Shown here one piece after another: positions 6,435 to 11,040 of a DNA stretch of 11,040 nucleotides. The position numbers and the translations under genes were made by a program. Below the pieces are notes generated by a model. That model worked only from the letters and a program-made list of their open reading frames with translations, made no database searches and was not told the origin of the DNA. The stretch is taken from the NCBI GenBank assembly GCA_002392385.1, contig DGGX01000174.1:11826-22865 (forward strand). Reading direction: 5' to 3'. The DNA comes from Lachnospiraceae bacterium UBA3863 (lineage in GTDB: Bacteria; Bacillota; Clostridia; Lachnospirales; Lachnospiraceae). The stretch's first letter is position 1; every line of letters starts with the position of its first letter.

Positions 6435-7294
6435 TCCCGCACCTTCTCCACCGGCATCTCGTGTCCGGTGAAAAGCCGGAAGGCGCTGACGCCCTGCCAC
6501 AGAAGCATGCGCCTGCCGCCGATGGCCGTGCAGCCCGCCGCCCGGGCCTGCTGCAGGAGCAGGGTGTCCGTGGGATCGTAGACGGCGTCGAAGACGACCA
6601 TGTCGGGACGCAGGGCCGCCGTAAGAGCCGGCGTGCTCAGGATGCTTGCCTTTTCATTGGGCCGCATGCCCACGCTGGTGGCATTGGCCAGGATGTCGCA
6701 GGCCGCGATCTCCGCGGCTGTCCGTGCCTCGTCATTCATATCACAGACCCGGATCTCACAGGCCGGGCAGGCCGCGCTGACCTGCCCGGCTTTTTCCACG
6801 GCTTCCTGCCAGGAGGCATTGCGGCGTTTGAGCACAGTCACGGAGCGGGCCCCCTCCAGGGCGCACCGGACCAGGAGGGAGATGCCGGCACCGCCGGCGC
6901 CGGCCACGACGACCCGCTGACCCCGGATATCGAGCCCTCGCTCCCGGAGGCTGCCGGTGAAACCGTCGCCGTCGGTGTTATAGCCCTTGAGGACACCGCC
7001 CTCATTGACGATGGTGTTGCAGGCGCCGATCAGGGCGGCCGCGGGGGACAGCTCATCCACGTACCGGGCGGCGGCCTTTTTGCAGGGCATGGTCACGTTG
7101 AAGCCCCGGATCCCCAGCGCGCGCATGGCGTCCAGGGCGGCAGGCACGCCGGCTTCCTTGACATCATAGGCCAGATAGGCGTAATCGAGGCCCAGCAGTT
7201 CCGCCGCATAGTTATGCATGGCGGGAGAGCCGGAATGACCGACCGGTGAGCCGATCAGTCCCAGAGAGACGGTTTTTCCTGTGATCTGCTGCAT
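6419..7294 (-). CDS. aroE: Shikimate dehydrogenase
   Basis: The 291-residue cytoplasmic enzyme reduces 3-dehydroshikimate to shikimate with NAD(P)H in aromatic amino acid synthesis. The substrate domain has LIGSPVGHSGSPAMHN (13-28), GFNVTMPCKK with catalytic Lys72, and GYNTDGDGF with catalytic Asp107. The cofactor domain has the glycine loop VVVAGAGGAG (127-136). The C-terminus RRMLLWQGVSAFRLFTG is standard. After the second strand the sequence is LKRRNASW, between the NADP-type NRT of AroE and the NRRDEFF-like form of YdiB, so cofactor choice is open. Quinate activity is possible. GGAGG (7306-7310, minus strand) lies about 11 bases before the ATG, longer than usual. No clear promoter was found for this strand. 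The gene stands alone, facing the channel operon. Confidence 0.92.
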   Translation of the reverse strand: MQQITGKTVSLGLIGSPVGHSGSPAMHNYAAELLGLDYAYLAYDVKEAGVPAALDAMRALGIRGFNVTMPCKKAAARYVDELSPAAALIGACNTIVNEGGVLKGYNTDGDGFTGSLRERGLDIRGQRVVVAGAGGAGISLLVRCALEGARSVTVLKRRNASWQEAVEKAGQVSAACPACEIRVCDMNDEARTAAEIAACDILANATSVGMRPNEKASILSTPALTAALRPDMVVFDAVYDPTDTLLLQQARAAGCTAIGGRRMLLWQGVSAFRLFTGHEMPVEKVRERFFS

Positions 7295-7403
7295 GGATGG
7301 ATCTTCCTCCTTAATTTGGACAGGCCTTTGAAGGGGCTGCGGGAGCGCCCGCGAAATCAGTGTTTATCATACCACGGAAGGACCGGCTGTGCGCATAAAC
7401 AAA

Positions 7404-7432
7404 TTTACTTTTGCCCGATGATGGGATAAAAT
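7404..7432 (+). promoter_or_regulatory. Promoter of the xpaC-telA unit
   Basis: TTTACT (7404-7409) and TAAAAT (7427-7432) are 17 bases apart, about 70 bases ahead of the xpaC start. Confidence 0.6.
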
Positions 7433-7501
7433 GTTCTTTGTATGAGTGTATCCTGTCGCAGGTCACACAGGAAAAATATACAGAGGTAAGAACAGGCAGA
7501 T

Positions 7502-9106
7502 ATGGACTTTAATGATATTTATGATGCGGGCGGAGAGATCCTTGACGCGGTCACCGACGCTATCAATACCGGAGATTTCGGCGGCCTGAGCGAGGAGATC
7601 CGCCGGACCGTCGAGGATGTGACGGGCAGTGTGCGGAGCGGTCTCTATGGGAACACCGGCGATCCGACTCTCCGCCGGGGGACAGACAATAATCCCTACC
7701 GGAGGAACGGGCAGAGCACCCGCAGCACATCCGGCCGGACGGGCTACGGCGCGGCCGGGACGGGACACTGGGATGTCCGGGAGGCCCGGGAGCAGGGGGA
7801 CAATCCCTACCGCCGCAATTCGCCCTATGTGCGCCAGCACACCTCCTTTGCCAGCAGGCTGTCGCCCTTCCTGCAGAGGAAGATCTCGAGACTGACCGGC
7901 GTCGGCCAGATGGTCGGCAGTGCCATCGGCGGACTCTTCGGCGCTTCGATCCTGGGGATCGGCGCTGTGGCTCTGCTGTTCGGGGCCGGGTCCGGCGCGG
8001 TACCGGGGCTTCTTTTCGGCGCGGGCGCCCTGGGACTGTCCATCTACGGATTCCTGAAGGGCAAGGGCAAGATGGACCTTGTCAAACGGTATTACGAATA
8101 CGGCAAGGTCGCCGGAGATGCCGAGTATATTGAGCTCAAGAAGCTTGCCAAGGCTACCGGGCGCACAGAGAAGCAGGTCCGTGAAGACATCGAGAACATG
8201 ATCAAGGAGAACTGGCTGGCCCAGGCCTGGATGGACAGGAGCGAGACGACGCTCATGCTCACCGAGGAGATGTACAGCCAGTACCTGGCGGCGGAGGAAT
8301 CCAGACGTCAGCGCGAGGAGCAGGAGGCCAAGGCCGCCGAGCAGGCGGAGGCCGACGGAATCAGCGCCGAGGTCCGCGCGATCCTGGAGGAAGGCAGGAA
8401 ATACAGCCAGACCATCCGCGAGTGCAACGACGTGATCCCGGACGAGACCATGTCGGAGAAGCTCTTCCGCCTCGAGGGCACCATGAACCGGATCCTGGAC
8501 CAGGTGCGCAAACAGCCTGACAGCGCCAGAGAGCTCCGCAAGCTCATGAGCTACTACCTGCCCACCACGATCAAGCTGCTCCGCGCTTACATGGAGCTGG
8601 ACCGCCAGCAGCACGGCGGTGAGAACATCACCCGGACCAAAAGGGAGATCGAGGACGCTCTGGATACCATCAACCAGGCCTTCGAGCAGCTGCTGGACAG
8701 CCTGTTCGCGGATCTGGCCTGGGATGTCTCCACAGACATCAGCGTCATGAAGACCATGTTCGCCCAGGACGGCCTGTCCAAGGACGAGCTCCAGGAGCGT
8801 ATCGAGAAGGAGAAGAAACGCCGCGCGGCAGCCCAGGCTATGGCGGCCAGAGAAGCGGCGGAAAGCGGGAAGCAGGCCTCCGCGGACAAGGCGGAGACCG
8901 CCGACACAGCCGCGGAGCAGCCGGAGCAGGCCGTTATGACGGCCGGCGGTCAGACAGGCGCCGCCCAGGCGGGCAGCGGCTGGAACGCCTACGATACCGG
9001 TTATTCCGCTCACGGCGGGGCGGCTTACCAGACAGCTCCCGAGAGCGAGGAAGACAAGGAGAAGAAGGAACTGGAGAACGGTCCTGTGCTGCGCTGGGAT
9101 CCCTGA
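7502..9106 (+). CDS. xpaC: XpaC-like membrane protein (5-bromo-4-chloroindolyl phosphate hydrolysis family)
   Basis: This 534-residue protein has a variable, Arg/Gly/Asn-rich N-terminal region containing NPYRRN twice (about residues 62-67 and 101-106). Two hydrophobic Gly/Ala-rich segments follow (about 140-160 and 166-185). Then comes a largely helical cytoplasmic domain with KLAKATGRTEKQVREDIENM and a charged coiled-coil-like stretch (about 255-300). ELRKLMSYYLPTTIKLLRAYMELD (about 341-364) is the most recognisable XpaC block. The tail is low-complexity Ala/Glu/Gln and ends LRWDP. Its biochemical role is unknown, and the family name comes from a B. subtilis phenotype. In B. subtilis xpaC is next to yaaN, a telA homologue, and the same order is seen here, which supports the call. 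The ribosome site is weak (CAGG at 7493-7496). Confidence 0.82.
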   Translation: MDFNDIYDAGGEILDAVTDAINTGDFGGLSEEIRRTVEDVTGSVRSGLYGNTGDPTLRRGTDNNPYRRNGQSTRSTSGRTGYGAAGTGHWDVREAREQGDNPYRRNSPYVRQHTSFASRLSPFLQRKISRLTGVGQMVGSAIGGLFGASILGIGAVALLFGAGSGAVPGLLFGAGALGLSIYGFLKGKGKMDLVKRYYEYGKVAGDAEYIELKKLAKATGRTEKQVREDIENMIKENWLAQAWMDRSETTLMLTEEMYSQYLAAEESRRQREEQEAKAAEQAEADGISAEVRAILEEGRKYSQTIRECNDVIPDETMSEKLFRLEGTMNRILDQVRKQPDSARELRKLMSYYLPTTIKLLRAYMELDRQQHGGENITRTKREIEDALDTINQAFEQLLDSLFADLAWDVSTDISVMKTMFAQDGLSKDELQERIEKEKKRRAAAQAMAAREAAESGKQASADKAETADTAAEQPEQAVMTAGGQTGAAQAGSGWNAYDTGYSAHGGAAYQTAPESEEDKEKKELENGPVLRWDP

Positions 9107-9161
9107 TGCGGGTGAAGGCCGGTGCATTGAACGAAGTTGCAGAAGGTAAGGTACAGGAACA

Positions 9162-9178
9162 CCCGGCGGCCGGCCGGG
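9162..9178 (+). promoter_or_regulatory. GC-rich hairpin just before the telA ribosome site
   Basis: CCCGGC and GCCGGG pair around GGCCG, two bases before the GGGAGG ribosome site (9181-9186) of telA. It could partly mask or expose that site or protect the mRNA. It may also be chance in GC-rich DNA. Confidence 0.35.
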
Positions 9179-9191
9179 AAGGGAGGCAGAC

Positions 9192-10376
9192 ATGGCAGAT
9201 GGAATGATGAATCAGGCACAGGCAGCACCCGGGGATGCGTTTGCGGAGTTCAGCACCGGCGTTCCCACACTGTCCTTCGGCGAGACAGCGGCGGCGGAGC
9301 CCGCTCCCGCTCCCGCACCCGCGGCGCAGACAGTCGTTGAGCCCGAGGCCAACCTTCTCTCCGAAGAGGAGATGAAGCAGGTGGACGCTTTTGTCGACCA
9401 GATCGATGTGACCAATTCCAAGGCGATCCTCAACTATGGCGTCGGCACCCAGAAGAAGATGGCTGATTTCTCCGAGAAGGCCCTGGACAACGTGCGCACC
9501 AAGGACATGGGCCAGGTGGGCGACATGATCAGCGGCCTTGTGACGGAGCTCAAGAACTTCGACGTCGACGAGAACGAGAAGGGCTTCATGGCCCTCTTCA
9601 AGAAGAACGCCAATAAGGTCCAGGAGATGAAGGCCAAATACGCCAAGGTGGAAAGCAACGTCCAGGCCATCTCCGACGAGCTGGAGAGACATCAGATCCA
9701 GCTGCTCAAGGATGTCGAGACCCTCGACCGCATGTATGACCTCAACCTCCAGTATTACAAGGAACTGTCCATGTACATCCTGGCAGGCAAGAAGAAGCTG
9801 AAACAGGTCCGCGAGGAGCAGCTTCCCGCCCTCCAGGAGAAGGCCAAAAAGAGCGGCCTCCCCGAGGACGCCCAGGCGGCCAACGACCTTGCCGACCAGT
9901 GCGACCGCTTCGAGAAGAAGCTCTATGACCTGCAGCTGACCCGCACCGTTGCCATGCAGACCGGCCCCCAGATCCGCATGATCCAGTCCTCCAACACCAT
10001 CATGGCGGAGAAGATCCAGTCCACCATCGTCAACACCATCCCGCTGTGGAAGAACCAGATGGTCATCGCCATCGGCGTCGAGCACGCCACCCAGGCCGCC
10101 AAGGCCCAGAACGAGGTCACCAACATGACCAACGAGCTGCTCAAGAAGAACGCCGATTCCCTCAAGATCGCCACCGTCCAGAGCGCCAAGGAAGCCGAGC
10201 GCGGCATCGTCGACATGGAGACCCTGCGCCACACCAACGAGATGCTCATCTCCACCATGGACGAGGTCATCCGCATCCAGGACGAGGGCAAGGAGAAGCG
10301 CCACGCCGCCGAGGCCGAACTCGCCCAGATCGAGGTCCAGCTCCGCGAGAAGCTCCTGCAGGCATCCCGCAGCTGA
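9192..10376 (+). CDS. telA: TelA-family toxic anion resistance protein
   Basis: The 394-residue protein is soluble by sequence. An N-terminal Pro/Ala linker (EPAPAPAPAAQ, about 37-47) leads into the TelA domain from about residue 60. Key stretches are DQIDVTNSKAILNYGVGTQKKMADFSEKAL, LDRMYDLNLQYYKELSMYILAGKKKL and WKNQMVIAIG, all usual for this family of about 350-400 residues. TelA proteins are linked to tellurite and other stress resistance and to cell-envelope stress, but the mechanism is not settled. The domain is almost wholly helical and likely oligomeric. GGGAGG (9181-9186) fixes the start. It follows xpaC by 85 bases and is most likely cotranscribed, so the two proteins probably act together. 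The third-position C/G bias is strong near the 3' end. Confidence 0.88.
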   Translation: MADGMMNQAQAAPGDAFAEFSTGVPTLSFGETAAAEPAPAPAPAAQTVVEPEANLLSEEEMKQVDAFVDQIDVTNSKAILNYGVGTQKKMADFSEKALDNVRTKDMGQVGDMISGLVTELKNFDVDENEKGFMALFKKNANKVQEMKAKYAKVESNVQAISDELERHQIQLLKDVETLDRMYDLNLQYYKELSMYILAGKKKLKQVREEQLPALQEKAKKSGLPEDAQAANDLADQCDRFEKKLYDLQLTRTVAMQTGPQIRMIQSSNTIMAEKIQSTIVNTIPLWKNQMVIAIGVEHATQAAKAQNEVTNMTNELLKKNADSLKIATVQSAKEAERGIVDMETLRHTNEMLISTMDEVIRIQDEGKEKRHAAEAELAQIEVQLREKLLQASRS

Positions 10377-10388
10377 CCCTCACACAGG

Positions 10389-10488
10389 GCCTCTCACAGG
10401 GGCCTCTCACAGGGGACGGTTCTCTGTGAGAGGTATGCTATCATATTCTCACAGGGGACGGTTCTCTGTGAGAGGTATGCTATCACAT
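10389..10488. repeat. REP/REPIN-like hairpin repeat cluster, two 42-bp units plus partial copies
   Basis: Two units (10405-10446 and 10447-10488) match at 41 of 42 bases. Each contains TCTCACAG and CTGTGAGA facing each other around a GGGGACGGTTCT-type core. The first has a 10-bp stem (CCTCTCACAG/CTGTGAGAGG). Upstream, partial copies of CCTCTCACAGGGG occur in series (from about 10389). The GGGGACGGTT core resembles dispersed palindromes I associate with RAYT-type transposases in Clostridia. That link is from memory. No transposase is in the window. The hairpins may also end telA transcription. Confidence 0.75.
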
Positions 10489-10493
10489 TAAAA

Positions 10494-10730
10494 GGCACGC
10501 TGCAGACGCGCGCACCACGAATCACTTCGCAGTGATACACGTAGACCCGCCCGCTGTGTCTGCCTGGCAATGATCACAACTCGGCCACCGTTCCGATGAA
10601 CGGTGGCCTTAAACATGTGATCAATGAGCGGCGCGGACTGAACCCGCACCGCTCAGCCCGTCAGACGCAGTGGGCGGGTCAAGTGTATCAAGCTGTTCGT
10701 TCAAAGTGGTTCTCGCGTCTGCGGCGTGCC
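10494..10730. ncRNA. Unassigned highly structured element (candidate large RNA or palindromic mobile element)
   Basis: Nested complementary arms cover almost the whole stretch. Outer helix: GGCACGCTGCAGACGCG (10494-10510) with 10714-10730, 17 bp with one G-U. Hairpin ATCACT-TCGC-AGTGAT (10521-10536). GATACAC (10534-10540) pairs with GTGTATC (10683-10689), and then GACCCGCCCGCTGTGTCTG (10544-10562) pairs with 10662-10680, 19 bp with two G-U. TGATCACA (10571-10578) pairs with TGTGATCA (10616-10623). GGCCACCGTT (10583-10592) pairs with AACGGTGGCC (10599-10608). GAGCGG-C-GCGG (10626-10636) pairs with CCGC-A-CCGCTC (10644-10654). G-U pairs in the helices are expected of RNA, and no protein frame is credible. 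Strand is uncertain: on the minus strand the small hairpin gains a GCGA (GNRA) loop and the outer stem is followed by TTTT. Confidence 0.65.
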
Positions 10731-10737
10731 CCTTTAT

Positions 10738-10808
10738 GTATGGCCCACAGCACAGAGGACCATCCTCCGTGCAGCCGGCAGAAACCGGTACCCTGTGTGG
10801 GGTGATAC
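10738..10808. ncRNA. Three-way-junction-like continuation of the structured element
   Basis: GTAT (10738-10741) and CCCACA (10744-10749) face TGTGGG (10796-10801) and ATAC (10805-10808). They enclose the hairpin GCAC-A-GAGGA/TCCTC-C-GTGC (10750-10772) and a small CCGG/CCGG hairpin (about 10775-10788). ATGGCCCAC occurs twice, at 10740-10748 and about 10812-10820. It lies directly between the large fold and the repeat array and is probably part of the same transcript. Confidence 0.5.
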
Positions 10809-10823
10809 TTCATGGCCCACGGG

Positions 10824-11040
10824 AGGTCAACCCGTATGGTTGCCAGAGGGACTTTGGGATGATGGTTTATCCCGGCAGATCAACCCAACTGTGTACAGAG
10901 AGCTTCCTGGGTTGAAGTTTATCTCGACAGATCACCCCATTCTGGCTGCAGGAAGCTTCCTGGGTTGAATTCCAGCCCGTTAGATCACCCCACTCACCCG
11001 CGAAAAGCTTAATGGGGTGAAGTCCAGCCTTGCTAGGTCA
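10824..11040. repeat. Imperfect array of about 53-bp hairpin repeats, open at window edge
   Basis: Units start with AG(A/G)TCA at 10824, 10877, 10929, 10982 and 11035, giving periods of 53, 52, 53 and 53. Each has a left arm TCAACCC or TCACCCC and a right arm TGGGTTGA or TGGGGTGA about 20 bases later. Between them lies a variable part followed by AGCTTCC or AGCTTAA. After the right arm comes a second semi-variable part (GTTTATCYCG or TCCAGCC). The unit at 10877 pairs TCAACCCA/TGGGTTGA and the one at 10982 pairs TCACCCCA/TGGGGTGA, a compensatory A-T to C-G change. The unit at 10929 is intermediate. The array is not a classical CRISPR because repeats are degenerate and the variable parts are short. 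Its end lies beyond the window. Confidence 0.75.

Noticed and set aside
7463..9193. Long minus-strand open frame opposite xpaC
   Set aside because: It is a shadow of GC-biased coding DNA, with low-complexity Leu/Gly/Arg content and no domain; the plus strand has the recognisable protein.
8934..10304. Minus-strand open frame opposite telA
   Set aside because: Composition is mirror-like (Leu/Asp/His/Gly) and follows from third-position bias in telA.
10596..10968. Small overlapping plus-strand frames of 60-80 codons
   Set aside because: They cross helices and repeat units, lack ribosome sites and share no family features; the DNA is better explained by RNA-like structure.
10824..11040. Classical CRISPR array
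   Set aside because: Repeats are imperfect throughout, variable parts are only about 13-14 bases, and no cas gene is visible. The spacing and hairpins do not match known CRISPR repeats.

Overview
The window reads as chromosomal DNA from a GC-rich anaerobic Firmicute of the class Clostridia, most likely a Lachnospiraceae-like gut or rumen bacterium. The main reason is a butyryl-CoA:acetate CoA-transferase, supported by strong Shine-Dalgarno sites, sigma-A type promoters and the xpaC/telA pair typical of Firmicutes. This placement is an inference. The window itself contains no rRNA or other marker gene.

Layout. (1) 1-103, minus: the start of a thioredoxin (WCGPC), with a clear TTGACA-17-TACAAT promoter. 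It is divergent from (2) 314-1714, plus: a MATE-family efflux transporter. (3) 1879-3225, plus: butyryl-CoA:acetate CoA-transferase, a terminal step of butyrate formation. (4) 3279-3766: a stretch with no credible protein gene, more AT-rich than its surroundings. It starts with a 16-bp perfect palindrome whose loop holds the -35 box of a consensus promoter and ends with a strong intrinsic terminator. Its 5' and 3' ends are complementary. I read it as an unassigned structured non-coding RNA of about 430 nt. (5) 3863-6351, plus: a likely three-gene operon of a cytidylate-kinase-like P-loop protein, a YfbR-type HD 5'-deoxynucleotidase (GTGA start/stop overlap) and a six-TM voltage-sensor-type K+ channel with two TrkA-C domains. 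(6) 6419-7294, minus: shikimate dehydrogenase aroE, convergent with the channel. (7) 7502-10376, plus: an xpaC-like membrane protein followed by telA. (8) 10377-11040: no protein gene. It holds a 42-bp tandem repeat of a REP-like hairpin, then a very dense nest of complementary arms (10494-10808), then an imperfect array of about 53-bp hairpin repeats running off the window edge.

How the parts work together. The CoA-transferase makes butyrate and regenerates acetyl-CoA. The kinase-like/YfbR/K+-channel operon links a nucleotide-handling pair to ion transport. XpaC and TelA probably act together at the membrane in envelope or toxic-compound stress. The two non-coding regions are the least explained parts and the best candidates for something new. 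The one at the right edge (17-bp and 19-bp long-range helices plus a repeat array with a compensatory base change) deserves the closest look, but its other half lies outside the window.
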